Below, one piece after another: positions 35,906-47,936 of a stretch of 64,000 nucleotides of DNA. The stretch's first letter is position 1. Each line of letters starts with the position of its first letter. The stretch comes from Azonexus fungiphilus (lineage in GTDB: Bacteria; Pseudomonadota; Gammaproteobacteria; Burkholderiales; Rhodocyclaceae), in the NCBI RefSeq assembly GCF_003634965.1, contig NZ_RBXP01000011.1, positions 186,001 to 250,000 on the forward strand. The letters are read 5' to 3'. A program made the translations under genes and the position numbers. Below the pieces are notes generated by a model. The model saw nothing but the letters and a program-made list of their open reading frames with translations. It did no database searches and was not told the origin of the DNA.

Positions 35906-36985
35906 GTGCGCGCCCGCCTCCCCGGCCTGCTGCTGGCTTGCGCGCTGGCCGGCTGCGGCACGGTCAATCCGTATTACGACGCCGGCAAGGCACATCACCG
36001 GCCGGATGGCTTCGTCAACAGCGATCCGGCCGCCCGGGTCGAGGGCGCGCCCTGGTACGAAGTGATCTACCGGCGCTGGCGCGGCGATTTCCGCCCCGCC
36101 GCCGAACCGGCCGGCGGCTACGCCGCCTTCGCCGAACGCTGGCGGGCAGTCCCCGACCGCGCCCGCCTCGACGATCCGGCGGGGCCGCCGCGGCTGACCT
36201 GGCTCGGCCACGCCAGCCTGCTGCTGCAGGCCGGCGGGCGCAACATCCTGATCGACCCCAACCTCTCGTCCTTCGCCGGCCCGTCGCCGTGGCTGGCCGC
36301 CGAACGCAAGGTGCCGCCGCCGCTCGAGGTCGCCGGGCTGCCGCGCATCGACCTGGTGCTGATCTCGCACAACCACTACGACCACCTCGACGAGCCGACG
36401 CTGCGGGCCCTGCTCGCGCGCGGCGACACGCCGGAGTTCATCGTTCCGCTCGGCGTCAAGGCCTGGTTCGACGCCGCCGGCATCGGCCGGGTGCGCGAAC
36501 TCGACTGGTGGCAGCGGATCGATTTCGACGGCCTCAGCCTGCACCTGACGCCGGCCCAGCACTGGAGCAAACGCACCCTGTTCGACGCCAACGCGACGCT
36601 GTGGGGCGGTTTTTTCCTCGATTTCACGGTCGACCGTCAAAAAAGCACATTTTTGTACACCGGCGACACCGGCTACTCGTCGGACTTCCGCGAGATCCGT
36701 CGCCGGCTCGGCCCGGTCGACCTGCTGGCGGTACCGATCGGCGCCTACGAGCCGCGCGAGTTCATGCGCCGCCAGCACAACAACCCGGACGAAGCCGTGC
36801 GGATCATGGAAGACACAGGCGCCGCCCAGGCCATCGGCGTGCACTGGGGCAGCTTCGCGCTGTCGCAGGAAAGCCTCGACCAGCCGCCGCGCGACCTCGC
36901 CGCAGCCCTCGCCGGCCACGGTGTCGCCGCAGAACGTTTCTGGCTGCCGCGCCAGGGCGAGACGCGCGACCTGCCGCTACGCTGA
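35906..36985 (+). CDS. MBL-fold metallo-hydrolase lipoprotein with an internal palindromic element
   Basis: A 359-aa metallo-beta-lactamase-fold hydrolase of the NAPE-PLD/UlaG-like group. It starts at GTG 35906 and has a lipoprotein signal with lipobox LAGC (residues 13-16), so it is lipid-anchored. The metal motif is SHNHYDHLD (about residues 153-161), with further ligands in HWGSFALS. Residues 239-247 (DFTVDRQKS) are encoded by a dispersed palindromic element placed before LYTGDTGY, a site where relatives have a short turn. The substrate is unknown. Confidence 0.82.
   Translation: MRARLPGLLLACALAGCGTVNPYYDAGKAHHRPDGFVNSDPAARVEGAPWYEVIYRRWRGDFRPAAEPAGGYAAFAERWRAVPDRARLDDPAGPPRLTWLGHASLLLQAGGRNILIDPNLSSFAGPSPWLAAERKVPPPLEVAGLPRIDLVLISHNHYDHLDEPTLRALLARGDTPEFIVPLGVKAWFDAAGIGRVRELDWWQRIDFDGLSLHLTPAQHWSKRTLFDANATLWGGFFLDFTVDRQKSTFLYTGDTGYSSDFREIRRRLGPVDLLAVPIGAYEPREFMRRQHNNPDEAVRIMEDTGAAQAIGVHWGSFALSQESLDQPPRDLAAALAGHGVAAERFWLPRQGETRDLPLR
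36622..36641. repeat. Palindromic element copy inside the MBL-fold gene
   Basis: TTTCACGGTCGACCGTCAAA, 20 bp, with one mismatched pair; identical to 13503-13522 in dnaE2 although the host genes are unrelated. Preceded by TTTTTTCC and followed by AAAGCACATTTTTG. Confidence 0.8.
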
Positions 36986-36999
36986 AAGCGGCCGCCGCC

Positions 37000-38883
37000 T
37001 CAGACGCGGAAGCGATCCATCAGCACCTTCATGTCCTGGGCAAGCTGACGCAGCTGCTGCGTCTGGCTTTGCGTCTCGCGCACCGAAATATCGGCATTGC
37101 GGGCCATGTCGTGAATCCGCTCGACGTTGCTGGCGATCTCGCGGCTGCTGCCGGACTGCTGGGCGGTGCTGCTCGCGATCAATACCAGCGCCTGCTCGAC
37201 GGCAGCGGCGTTGCGCTCGATCAGGTCGATCGAATGCGTCACCGCCTGCGACTTCTCGACCCCGCTATTGACCTGCTCGACCGCCATCTGCATGCTGCCG
37301 ACGGCGCTCTTGGTCTCTTCCTGGATCAGCTGGATCATCTTGCTGATCTCGACGGTGGACACGCCGGTCCGTTCGGCCAGCTTGCGCACCTCGTCGGCCA
37401 CCACCGCGAAACCGCGCCCCTGCTCGCCGGCCCGCGCCGCCTCGATGGCCGCATTGAGTGCCAGCAGGTTGGTCTGGTCGGCAATATCCTTGATCACCCC
37501 GACGATGTTGCTGATTTCCATCGAACGACCATCGAGCGCCTTGAGGACGGTTTCCAGCTGGCGCACGGTCGTCTCGATCAGGGCGATTTCGTTGGCCGCC
37601 TCGCGCACCTCCCGGGCCAGCTGACGCGAGGCACGCTCCGACTCGTGGGTCATGCCCTCGGCGTTGCGCGCCGACTCGGCGATGTCACCGATGCTCGAGG
37701 TCATGGCCTCGACCGCGGCCGAGGTCGCATCGGCGGCATTGGTCTGCGCCGCCGACGACTCGCTGATGCGCTCGGTCGCCTGGCTGACGGTTTCGATGCC
37801 GTCGAGCAGCCTCGACGAATCGGCCTTGATGTCGCTGACCATGTTGCGCAGCGATGCCAGGAAGCGGTTGAAGGCCTGCTTGGTTTCACCGACCTCGTCG
37901 CGGCTGTCCACCGCCAGCGATACCGTGAGGTCGCCGCCGCCACGCGAAATGTCGGCCATCGCATCGCGCAGGAGCGAAATCCCGCTCATCAGCCGAGCGA
38001 TGCCGAACGAGGTGACGAAGAAGACGACGACCAGCGCCACCGCCATCACTGCCAGCATGCCGTAGAGCAAGCGATTGATCGGCGCCATTGCCTTGCTCTC
38101 GGGGACGACCACGCCCATCAGCCAGTCGGTGCGCCCGATCGGGAACAGGGTGGCGAGAACCTGCTCCCCATCGAAGGAGAGCGAGCGCAGTTTGCCATCC
38201 TGGCTCAGGTCGGCCAGTTTCAAGCCGGCGATCACGGTGTCGATCTTCTTCAGCCCCGAATCCTTCGCCGGATGGGCGATCACGACGCCGTCACGGGTGA
38301 TCAGGAAAGCATAGCCGTCGCCCGGCAAGCGCGCCGCCAGGACCTCGTCCACCACCCGCTTGAGCTGGACATCGCCGCCGGCCACCGCCAGCACCTTGCC
38401 GTCGGCAGCGTAGAGCGCCTTGGCAAAGGTGATGATCGGCAGCTTGGTCGACGCATCGATATAGGGCGGCGAGGCGATCGCTTCCTTACTCGCCGATGCA
38501 GCGACATACCACGGGCGGACGCGCGGATCGTAACCGGCCGGCACCAGCGTTGCCCCCGAGAACTGGGTCATCCGCCCGCTGGCCTCGCCGACGTACATGT
38601 CGTCGAAGCTCCCGGCTTCCTTCGCCTGATCGAGCACCGGCTTCAGTTCGCCGGCCTGGAAACGGCCCAGCACGGAGGCGACGACCTGCTGCCGCGAAGC
38701 CACCCATTCGGCGATGAAACTGACTTTTGCGCCAGCGGCCTGGTCGACCTGGTTGATGATCGCCTCGGCCATTGCTTCCTTCATCTTCCAGTAAGCCAGC
38801 GTACAGAAAATCACCGAAATGATGACGATGACGCCAAGCACGAAGGCCGTCATCCTGCCCTTGATTGAAGAAAACATATTCAC
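37000..38883 (-). CDS. Methyl-accepting chemotaxis protein with dCache sensor
   Basis: A 627-aa transmembrane chemoreceptor. It has an N-terminal membrane helix ([21 protein letters not shown]), a periplasmic Cache-type sensor (about residues 40-275, with [18 protein letters not shown], a typical dCache motif for amino- or organic-acid sensing), a second membrane helix near residue 280-300, a HAMP domain and a methyl-accepting signalling domain with the conserved hairpin ([20 protein letters not shown]). The ligand is unknown. The ribosome binding site is GGGGGTG. Confidence 0.92.
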   Translation of the reverse strand: MNMFSSIKGRMTAFVLGVIVIISVIFCTLAYWKMKEAMAEAIINQVDQAAGAKVSFIAEWVASRQQVVASVLGRFQAGELKPVLDQAKEAGSFDDMYVGEASGRMTQFSGATLVPAGYDPRVRPWYVAASASKEAIASPPYIDASTKLPIITFAKALYAADGKVLAVAGGDVQLKRVVDEVLAARLPGDGYAFLITRDGVVIAHPAKDSGLKKIDTVIAGLKLADLSQDGKLRSLSFDGEQVLATLFPIGRTDWLMGVVVPESKAMAPINRLLYGMLAVMAVALVVVFFVTSFGIARLMSGISLLRDAMADISRGGGDLTVSLAVDSRDEVGETKQAFNRFLASLRNMVSDIKADSSRLLDGIETVSQATERISESSAAQTNAADATSAAVEAMTSSIGDIAESARNAEGMTHESERASRQLAREVREAANEIALIETTVRQLETVLKALDGRSMEISNIVGVIKDIADQTNLLALNAAIEAARAGEQGRGFAVVADEVRKLAERTGVSTVEISKMIQLIQEETKSAVGSMQMAVEQVNSGVEKSQAVTHSIDLIERNAAAVEQALVLIASSTAQQSGSSREIASNVERIHDMARNADISVRETQSQTQQLRQLAQDMKVLMDRFRV

Positions 38884-38995
38884 CCCCTTTTGCCATTTTT
38901 GTTAACTTAGCATAGCAAACCGTCTTTTTCATTACTGCAACCGCAGCCGGCCCGCGTTGCCTGGCCGACTGAATGCGCCTATCCTCCGCCTGTCT

Positions 38996-39136
38996 TCAGG
39001 GCGGGGTGGAACTCCCCACCGGCGGTAAGTGCGCGTGCGAACGCGGACGAGCCCGCGAGCGCCGCGACAGCCGCGGGTCAGCAGATTCGGTGCGATGCCG
39101 AAGCCGACGGTCACAGTCCGGATGAAAGAAGGCAGC
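38996..39136 (+). ncRNA. FMN riboswitch (RFN element) upstream of ribB
   Basis: The conserved RFN segments occur in order: AGGGCGGGGTGGAACTCCCC at the 5' side, ACCGGCGGT, AGCCCGCGAGC, GGTCAGCAGATTCGGTG, GCCGACGGTCACAGTCCGG and ATGAAAGAAGG at the 3' end. The element is followed by a GC-rich hairpin (CCCGCG/CGCGGG at 39142-39171) that ends in CTTTCT and is a likely expression platform. High FMN is expected to reduce ribB expression. Together with a short unannotated lead-in it fills the 336-bp gap between the chemoreceptor and ribB. Confidence 0.95.
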
Positions 39137-39219
39137 CATGTCCCGCGACCATCCGCCAGGATCGCCGCGGGCTTTCTGCATCCCTGGAACGCCTCTCTTC
39201 AACCTTACAGGAGCGTTTC

Positions 39220-39852
39220 ATGCAAACCACGCAACCCCTCTCCCCCCACGCCGGCGAACAGCTGGCCGCGGCCATCGCCGCGATCCGTGCCGGCCGGCCG
39301 GTGATCGTCCTCGACGACGACGACCGCGAGGACGAAGCCGACCTGATCATGGCCGCGCAACACGTCACCGCCGCCTGGATGACCCGCTTCATCCACGACT
39401 GCAGCGGCATCGTCTGCCTCTGCCTCGACAACGCCACTGCCGACCGGCTCGAACTGCCGCCGATGGTCGCTGCCAACGGCAGCCGCCACGGCACCCCGTT
39501 CACCGTCTCGATCGAGGCCCGTCACGGCGTCACCACCGGCGTTTCCGCCGCCGACCGCTGCGTCACCGTGCTCATGGCCGCCGCCGAGAACGCGCGTGCC
39601 GAGGACCTGGTCCGCCCCGGCCACATCTTTCCGCTGCGCGCCCACGACCGCCGCGTGCACGGCCGCCGCGGCCATACCGAAGGCGCGGTGCTGCTCGCCG
39701 AACTGGCCGGTCTGCGCCCGGCAGCCATCCTCTGCGAACTGATGAACCCGGATGGCACGATGATGCGCGGCCAGGCCGTACGCGACTACGCCGCCCGCCA
39801 CGACCTGGTGATCACCTCGATTACCGCCCTCGCCGCCCACACTGCCGGCTAA
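39220..39852 (+). CDS. ribB: 3,4-dihydroxy-2-butanone-4-phosphate synthase RibB
   Basis: Makes the four-carbon precursor of riboflavin from ribulose 5-phosphate. The 210-aa monofunctional protein has the [12 protein letters not shown] metal-binding block, HDCSGIVCL, and the catalytic-site [13 protein letters not shown] and [17 protein letters not shown] regions. There is no fused GTP cyclohydrolase II domain. Located behind an FMN riboswitch, with ACAGGAG upstream of the ATG at 39220. Confidence 0.95.
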   Translation: MQTTQPLSPHAGEQLAAAIAAIRAGRPVIVLDDDDREDEADLIMAAQHVTAAWMTRFIHDCSGIVCLCLDNATADRLELPPMVAANGSRHGTPFTVSIEARHGVTTGVSAADRCVTVLMAAAENARAEDLVRPGHIFPLRAHDRRVHGRRGHTEGAVLLAELAGLRPAAILCELMNPDGTMMRGQAVRDYAARHDLVITSITALAAHTAG

Positions 39853-39971
39853 GTTCCGGCCTGCGCCGCGGCAGCCGCCCGGCGCGGGCTTTTCGGCGAT
39901 TTTGCGAAAGCCTGAAATTGGCCTTGCCAGGCTTCGATTCTTGCCTTAATATTCGCCCCCTTTCGACGCCT

Positions 39972-40056
<85 letters not shown>

Positions 40057-40100
40057 ACGAAAGATCGGGCGCCATGCGCCCTGTCCGCAACCCGGACGAA

Positions 40101-40185
40101 GCTCTGGTGGTGAAATTGGTAGACACGCTATCTTGAGGGGGTAGTGTCGCAAGACGTGCGAGTTCGAGTCTCGCCCAGAGCACCA
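40101..40185 (+). tRNA. tRNA-Leu (anticodon GAG)
   Basis: An 85-nt class II tRNA with encoded CCA. Acceptor GCTCTGG/CCAGAGC, anticodon loop CTTGAGG (GAG), a long variable arm and AGTTCGAGTCT T-arm. It lies 44 bp after the first tRNA-Leu, so the two are probably one transcript. Confidence 0.96.
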
Positions 40186-40226
40186 GGAAAAGCTATTCTC
40201 TGCCTTTTCCGACAAATCCCATCCCC

Positions 40227-40859
40227 ATGTCACTGCAAACCTGGTTCGCCTTCTTCATCGCCTGCTGGGTGATCAGCCTGTCGCCCGGCGCCGGTGCCAT
40301 CGCCTCGATGTCGTCCGGCCTCAGCTTCGGCTTCCGCCGCGGTTTCTGGAACGCGATCGGCCTGCAACTGGCGCTGCTGCTGCAGATCGCCATCGTCGCC
40401 GCCGGCGTCGGCGCGGTGCTGGCCACCTCGGAACTTGCCTTCGCGCTGATCAAGTGGTTCGGCGTCGGCTACCTGCTCTATCTCGGCTGGAAGCAATGGA
40501 TCGCCCCGGCCGGCGAACTCTCGGCCGAGGCCGTCGACGCCCGCCGCGGCCGGCCGCTGGCGCTGGTGCTGCGCGGCTTCGTGGTCAATGCCAGCAACCC
40601 GAAGGCGATCGTCTTCATCCTCGCGGTGCTGCCGCAATTCCTCGATTCAAGCCAGCCGCTGCTGCCGCAATACCTGACCATGGCGGCGACGATGGTTGCC
40701 GTCGACCTGGTCGTCATGGCCGGCTACACCGGGCTTGCCGCCCGCGTCCTGCGCCTGCTCCGCGAACCCGGCCAGCAGCGCCTGCTCAACCGCGTCTTCG
40801 GCGGCCTTTTCGCCGCTGCCGCCGCCCTGCTCGCCAGCGTCAGGCAGGCCGCACACTGA
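40227..40859 (+). CDS. LysE/RhtB-family amino acid exporter
   Basis: A 210-aa membrane protein with six predicted helices and the family hallmark near the N-terminus, SLSPGAGAIASMSSGLSFGFRRGFWNAIGLQ. It exports amino acids or related compounds. A LysR-type regulator remnant lies convergent just downstream and may once have controlled it. Confidence 0.88.
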   Translation: MSLQTWFAFFIACWVISLSPGAGAIASMSSGLSFGFRRGFWNAIGLQLALLLQIAIVAAGVGAVLATSELAFALIKWFGVGYLLYLGWKQWIAPAGELSAEAVDARRGRPLALVLRGFVVNASNPKAIVFILAVLPQFLDSSQPLLPQYLTMAATMVAVDLVVMAGYTGLAARVLRLLREPGQQRLLNRVFGGLFAAAAALLASVRQAAH

Positions 40860-40871
40860 ACCGAGCTGGCG

Positions 40872-41078
40872 CTAGCGCGGCGTCGCGTACAGACGGGGCT
40901 GCAACACCTCGGCCAGCCAGTTCATGAACAGCCGCACGCGCTTGGCCAGGTGGCGCCGGTTGCCGTAGAGCAGCGTCACCGGCAGCGCCGGCGGCCGGTA
41001 GTCGGGCAGGATTTCGACCAACTCACCGCGCGCCAGCGGCGGCTGCATGCCATGCAGCGGCGCCTGGATGCTAATGCC
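40872..41078 (-). pseudogene. LysR-family regulator remnant (C-terminal fragment)
   Basis: The last 68 or so codons of a LysR substrate-binding domain are recognisable (ISIQAPLHGMQPPLARGELV, LPDYRPPALPVTLLYGNRR). The frame upstream to 41249 contains no helix-turn-helix and encodes the palindromic element (STVKIRQKCPE). The break lies right at that element. The N-terminal three-quarters of the gene are missing. Confidence 0.8.
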
Positions 41079-41104
41079 CGGGAAGACTTCCGGGCATTTT
41101 TGCC

Positions 41105-41132
41105 GGATTTTTACGGTCGACCGCAAAATTCC
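41105..41132. repeat. Palindromic element at the break point of the LysR remnant
   Basis: GGATTTTTACGG, the core centre and CCGCAAAATTCC make a 28-bp imperfect palindrome centred on the core at 41114-41123. It is preceded by GGGCATTTTTGCC and followed by CGAGTTTTTGC. Confidence 0.8.
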
Positions 41133-41322
41133 CGAGTTTTTGCTGAAAGTCGATCGAACGACGGCCGGACACAAGGGTCTTCGTGAAACCAGGCGGGATG
41201 CCGGGAGCCCCCAAAACCGCTTGCGCGCCTCTCCGGAGGCAGCTAGCATAAATCCTGCAATATTCTTTATTTTTCAATAGCTTAAATTCAACTATCCGTT
41301 GAATTTCCGTAGGAGAAAGACC

Positions 41323-41595
41323 ATGAAACGAATCCCGGAAATCACCGCTTCCGACCTCCGTCTGCACTCATCCATCGCCGCTATTGGCCCGGATGGTTAC
41401 GGCGATATCGTTTGGGAAACAAGGCTCCTGGCACCACTGTGCTCACCGGAAAACGAAGGCAAGCCTGTGGCCAATCAGCTATGCGTCAGCATTCCGGACT
41501 TTTCGGAATCGGGTTTGCAGCAGCTTTACGCAAAGCTCCTTGAGATCGATCCGTCGCTCGCTCTCCACTGGTGCGGTACGCCCAGGCAAAACTGA
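41323..41595 (+). CDS. Orphan small protein, unrecognised
   Basis: A 90-aa protein starting MKRIPEITASDLRLHSSIAA with an AGGAGA ribosome binding site 6 bp upstream. It has no signal or membrane segment, and no family is recognised. Base composition is lower in GC than the neighbours, and AT-rich DNA (TTTATTTTTCAATAGC) precedes it. Together with the adjacent LysR remnant and repeat this suggests acquired or decaying sequence. It is closed by a strong terminator. Confidence 0.6.
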   Translation: MKRIPEITASDLRLHSSIAAIGPDGYGDIVWETRLLAPLCSPENEGKPVANQLCVSIPDFSESGLQQLYAKLLEIDPSLALHWCGTPRQN

Positions 41596-41618
41596 ATCCA
41601 AACCATGCAATAAAAAAA

Positions 41619-41642
41619 GCCGGGATCGCTCCCGGCCTTTTT
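41619..41642. terminator. Bidirectional Rho-independent terminator
   Basis: An AAAAAAA tract, GCCGGGA, TCGC, TCCCGGC, then CTTTTT. It ends the orphan gene on the plus strand and probably ppsA on the minus strand. Confidence 0.9.
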
Positions 41643-41649
41643 CGTTTTT

Positions 41650-41682
41650 CCCGGAATCTGACGGTTGACCGTCAAATCCGGG
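41650..41682. repeat. Palindromic element downstream of ppsA
   Basis: A 33-bp imperfect palindrome: CCCGGAATCTGACGG and CCGTCAAATCCGGG with a one-base bulge and the variant core CGGTTGACCG at 41662-41671. It lies 11 bp past the ppsA stop, outside any gene. Confidence 0.8.
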
Positions 41683-41692
41683 CAATTTTCGT

Positions 41693-44068
<2,376 letters not shown>

Positions 44069-44111
44069 CAGGGGGTCCTTTCGGTGGGGTCGAAATTGAA
44101 AAGCGGAAAAA

Positions 44112-44879
44112 TCAGGGGGTCGAGAAATCGGTATTCAGCCGGCGTTCGGCGGTTTCGCGGCGGGCGACCGAGCGCAGCGTCTGCGCCAGCGTCTCGCGCA
44201 CGAAGTCGATGTGCGTTTCGGCGGCAGCCCGCGCCGCCTGCGGCTTGCGTTCGGCGATCGCCGCGTGGATCGCCGCATGCTGGCTCATCAGCAGCTTGCC
44301 GGCGGCCGGCACGCTCTTCAGTTCGCCGAGGTTGAGGCGGATGTTGTCGTGCATCAGGCGCAGTAGCGCCGCCGACAGGTGGCCGATCAGGACATTGTGC
44401 GAGGCGTCGCCGATGGCCTGGTGGAAGGCGATGTCGGCGGCCGAGCGCTTTTCGGTGTCGTCGTTGCCGAACGAGGCCTGGAGTGCGGTGTAGGCCTGCT
44501 CGAGGCGCTGCAGGTCGGCGTCGGTGGCGCGCTCGGCGGCCCATTCGGCGGCCTGGCCTTCGAGCATGCGGCGGAATTCGAGCATGTCCTCGCGCAGATT
44601 CGGGTAGGAACCCATCATGTCCTGCCAGGGGTCGAAGAAACTCTTCTCCAGCGCCGCCGTGACAAAGGTGCCGCCGCCCTGGCGGCTTTGCAGCATGCCT
44701 TTCGAGGCCAGCTTCTGGATCGCCTCGCGCAGGCTCGGCCGCGACACGCCCAGCTCGATCGCCAGCTCGCGCTCGGCCGGCAAGCGGTCGCCGGGCTTCA
44801 GCGAGCCCTCGAGGATGCGGCGTTCGAGCGTCGAGGCGACGGCATCGGAAATTCGCGGAACCTGCACCTTGTTCGGCAT
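44112..44879 (-). CDS. FadR-subfamily GntR regulator (LldR-like)
   Basis: A 255-aa transcription regulator with an N-terminal winged helix (about residues 10-70, [23 protein letters not shown]) and a C-terminal FCD ligand-binding domain. The divergent lactate oxidation operon and the lactate regulator LldR family suggest a lactate- or hydroxyacid-responsive regulator. The ATG at 44879 gives [11 protein letters not shown] and places the start next to the first operator half-site pair. Confidence 0.85.
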   Translation of the reverse strand: MPNKVQVPRISDAVASTLERRILEGSLKPGDRLPAERELAIELGVSRPSLREAIQKLASKGMLQSRQGGGTFVTAALEKSFFDPWQDMMGSYPNLREDMLEFRRMLEGQAAEWAAERATDADLQRLEQAYTALQASFGNDDTEKRSAADIAFHQAIGDASHNVLIGHLSAALLRLMHDNIRLNLGELKSVPAAGKLLMSQHAAIHAAIAERKPQAARAAAETHIDFVRETLAQTLRSVARRETAERRLNTDFSTP

Positions 44880-45021
44880 TGGTAAGACCACCAAGATTGG
44901 TAAGACCGCGCCATTCTAACCAGCCGCTGGCCAAATCGCAAGCCTAGGGATTTCCCTTTGTCGATTGACCAAGTCACGGTTTTACCTTAAATTTCCAATA
45001 CACAAATAACTGGTCTTACCA
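44880..45021. promoter_or_regulatory. Three GntR/FadR-type operator sites in the lldR-lut intergenic region
   Basis: TGGTAAGACCA (44880-44890), TGGTAAGACCG (44898-44908) and TGGTCTTACCA (45011-45021) fit the FadR-subfamily consensus TNGTNNNACNA exactly, or with one change for the second. Two sites flank the regulator start and one lies 32 bp upstream of lutA, allowing control of both directions. Confidence 0.85.
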
Positions 45022-45052
45022 TTTATCCAGACAAACGAATGATGGAGCGAGG

Positions 45053-45838
45053 ATGACAAACCCGACCCCCCAGGCACGCCGGCCCGCCGACGTGTATTTT
45101 TTTGCCACCTGCGTCGTTGACCAGTTCTTCCCCGATGCCGGCATGGACGCGATCACCCTGCTCGAACGCCAGGGCATCCGCGTGCACTTTCCCGAAGACC
45201 AGACCTGTTGCGGTCAACCGGCCTACAGCAGCGGTTTCGAGGAAGAGGCCAGGCGCGTCGCCGCGCAGCAGCTGACGCTGTTTCCCAACGACTGGCCGGT
45301 GGTCGTCCCGTCCGGCTCCTGCGCCGGCATGATGAAGCACCACTACCCGACGCTGTTCGCCGCCGACCCGGCGCGCAAGGCGCTGGCGGAGAAGCTCTCG
45401 GCACGCGTGTACGAGCTGACCCAGTTCCTCGTCGAAGTACTCGATTTCAAGCCGCAGGACTGCGGCAGCCCATGCACCGTCGTCCTCCACACCTCGTGCT
45501 CGGCGCGCCGCGAGATGGGCGTGCACCTGACCGGGCACAAGCTGCTCGGCGAACTCGCTCAGGTCACCGTCGCCCGCCAGGAGCACGAAGCCGAATGCTG
45601 CGGCTTCGGCGGCACCTTCTCGATCAAGCAGCCGGAGATTTCCGGCGCCATGGTCGAGGACAAGGTCAAGGCGCTCAAGGCGACCGGCGCCGAGCGCGTG
45701 GTCAGCGCCGACTGCGGCTGCCTGATGAACATCCTCGGCCACGCCGCCTGGCGCGACAAGCAGGAAGGCCGGGCGCCGAGCCTGCCCGGCGAGCACATCG
45801 CCAGTTTCCTGCTGCGCCGCAGCGGAGGTGAACAATGA
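45053..45838 (+). CDS. lutA: L-lactate oxidation Fe-S protein LutA (LldE)
   Basis: Subunit of the LutABC L-lactate dehydrogenase complex. The 261-aa protein has two CCG cysteine-rich domains (TCCGQPAYSSG; ECCGFGGTFS), which bind Fe-S clusters. It is the first gene of the operon and overlaps lutC by 4 bp. Confidence 0.92.
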   Translation: MTNPTPQARRPADVYFFATCVVDQFFPDAGMDAITLLERQGIRVHFPEDQTCCGQPAYSSGFEEEARRVAAQQLTLFPNDWPVVVPSGSCAGMMKHHYPTLFAADPARKALAEKLSARVYELTQFLVEVLDFKPQDCGSPCTVVLHTSCSARREMGVHLTGHKLLGELAQVTVARQEHEAECCGFGGTFSIKQPEISGAMVEDKVKALKATGAERVVSADCGCLMNILGHAAWRDKQEGRAPSLPGEHIASFLLRRSGGEQ

Positions 45839-46503
45839 GCGCGCGTGACCGCATCCTCGGCAAATTGCGCCAGAACGCGCCGTCGACCGTCAGATCGCTG
45901 CCCGACGTCGCCGCCTGGTACGCCAGCCATCGCCCGAGCGAGACCGCCGACGCGCGGGTCGCCCGCTTCCGCCACTACATCGAACTCGCCCACGCCGAAG
46001 TCTATTCGGTCAGCCGCGGCGACTGGACGGCAACCCTGCACCAGGTGCTCAAGGCCCGCGGCATCGACCGCCTGCTGGTCGCCGAAGGCACGCCGCACGG
46101 CGAGCTGGCGCTCGACGAACTGCCGCCGCGCGGCGTCGAATGCAGCCTCTACGACATGGCCATCGAGGCCTGGAAGAGCGAACTGTTCAACGCCACGCCG
46201 GCCAGCCTGACCGCCGCCCGCGGCGCCATCGCCGAGACCGGCACGCTGATCCTGTGGCCGGACGAAAAGGAACCGCGGCTGATGTCGCTGGTGCCGCCGG
46301 TGCACATCGTGCTGCTCGACGCGACGAAAATCCACAACACCTTCCACGAGGCGATGACCAGCGAAGGCTGGGCCGACGGCCTGCCGACCAATGCGCTGCT
46401 GATCTCCGGTCCGTCGAAGACCGCCGACATCCAGCAGACGCTGGCCTACGGCGCGCACGGCCCGAAGGAACTGATCGTCCTGCTGCTGGAGGGCGAGGCA
46501 TGA
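45835..46503 (+). CDS. lutC: L-lactate oxidation protein LutC (LldG)
   Basis: A 222-aa LUD-domain protein (AETGTLILWPDEKEPRLMSL, about residues 130-150; HIVLLDATKIHNTF), part of the LutABC complex. The core CCGTCGACCG (45880-45889), one base off the dispersed palindrome, encodes part of APSTVRSL near the N-terminus. ATGA overlaps join it to lutA and lutB. The order lutA-lutC-lutB differs from Bacillus lutABC. Confidence 0.9.
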   Translation: MSARDRILGKLRQNAPSTVRSLPDVAAWYASHRPSETADARVARFRHYIELAHAEVYSVSRGDWTATLHQVLKARGIDRLLVAEGTPHGELALDELPPRGVECSLYDMAIEAWKSELFNATPASLTAARGAIAETGTLILWPDEKEPRLMSLVPPVHIVLLDATKIHNTFHEAMTSEGWADGLPTNALLISGPSKTADIQQTLAYGAHGPKELIVLLLEGEA

Positions 46504-47936
46504 GCGAACATACCTTGCACTTCAAGCCGGCCGAGGGTTTCCGCGCCCGTTCCAAGGCCGTCGTCGACAGCCCCTTCCTGCGTCAGAGCTTCCGCGGCGC
46601 GATGGATTTCCTGATGAGCAAGCGCGCCGCCCAGTTCCCCGACCCCGAGGAACTGGAAAGCCTGCGCAGCCTGGGCGAAGCGATCCGCCAGTACAACCTG
46701 GCCAAGCTGCCCGACCTGCTTTTGCAGCTGGAAAGCCGGTTGACCGTCAACGGCATCAAGGTGCACTGGGCCGAGACGCCGGACGAGGCCAACGCGATCA
46801 TCCTCGGCATCGTCGAGGGCCACGGCGCGACCCGGATGGTCAAGGGCAAGTCGATGGTCAGCGAGGAAATCGAGCTCAACCACGCCGCCGAAGCGGCCGG
46901 CATCGAGGCGCTGGAATCCGACATGGGCGAGTACATCGTCCAGCTGGCCAATGAAAAGCCGTCGCACATCATCATGCCGGCGATCCACAAGACCAAGGAG
47001 GAAATCGCCCGCCTGTTCCATGAGAAGGTGCCCGGCGTCGATTACACCGACAACGTCGATGCGCTGATCCAGATCGGCCGCAACGTGCTGCGCCGCAAGT
47101 TCCTCGAAGCCGAGATCGGCCTTTCCGGCGTCAATTTCGCCGTCGCCGAGACCGGCACGCTGTGCCTGGTCGAGAACGAGGGCAACGGCCGCATGTGCAC
47201 CACGGCACCGGCCATCCACATCGCCATCACCGGCATCGAGAAGATCGTCGAGAAACTCGAACACGTACCGCCGCTGCTCTCCTTGCTGACCCGTTCGGCG
47301 ACCGGCCAGAACATCTCGACCTACTTCAACATGATCTCCTCGCCGCGCAAACCCGGCGAAAAGGACGGTCCCGAGGAAGTGCACCTGGTGCTGCTCGACA
47401 ACGGCCGCAGCCAGGCCTACGCCGACGAGCAGCTGCGCAAGACGCTGCAGTGCATCCGCTGCGGCGCCTGCATGAACCACTGCCCGGTGTATACGCGCAT
47501 CGGTGGCCACGCCTACGGCACCACCTACCCCGGGCCGATCGGCAAGATCATCTCGCCGCACATGCTCGGCCTCGACGCCACCGCCGGCCTGACCACGGCA
47601 TCGTCCCTGTGCGGTGCCTGCGGCGAGGTCTGCCCGGTCAAGATACCGATTCCCGAACTGCTCATCCGCCTGCGCAACGAGGCCTTCTCGGCGCCGCAGG
47701 CCAAGCCGGCGATGCGCGGCCAGGGCGCCGGCCACTCGCCGCTGATCTCGGCGATCTGGCGCGGCTGGGCGCTGGTTTACCGTTCGCCCGCGCTGTACCG
47801 CGCGGCCTCCTGGCTGGGCAGCCGTTTCGGCTGGCTGCTGCCGGCGCATCAGGGCGCGTGGACGAGCGTCCGCGAACCGCTGCGGCCGGCGCCGCAACGC
47901 CTGCGTGATCGTTTAAAGGAACGGAACAAAGCATGA
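46500..47936 (+). CDS. lutB: L-lactate oxidation Fe-S protein LutB (LldF)
   Basis: A 478-aa LutB with an N-terminal LUD domain (ETGTLCLVENEGNGRMCTT) and two [4Fe-4S] motifs, CIRCGACMNHCPVY and CGACGEVCPVK (about residues 318-375). It supplies the electron relay of the lactate oxidase. The start at 46500 overlaps the lutC stop (ATGA), and its end overlaps the dld start. Confidence 0.93.
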   Translation: MSEHTLHFKPAEGFRARSKAVVDSPFLRQSFRGAMDFLMSKRAAQFPDPEELESLRSLGEAIRQYNLAKLPDLLLQLESRLTVNGIKVHWAETPDEANAIILGIVEGHGATRMVKGKSMVSEEIELNHAAEAAGIEALESDMGEYIVQLANEKPSHIIMPAIHKTKEEIARLFHEKVPGVDYTDNVDALIQIGRNVLRRKFLEAEIGLSGVNFAVAETGTLCLVENEGNGRMCTTAPAIHIAITGIEKIVEKLEHVPPLLSLLTRSATGQNISTYFNMISSPRKPGEKDGPEEVHLVLLDNGRSQAYADEQLRKTLQCIRCGACMNHCPVYTRIGGHAYGTTYPGPIGKIISPHMLGLDATAGLTTASSLCGACGEVCPVKIPIPELLIRLRNEAFSAPQAKPAMRGQGAGHSPLISAIWRGWALVYRSPALYRAASWLGSRFGWLLPAHQGAWTSVREPLRPAPQRLRDRLKERNKA

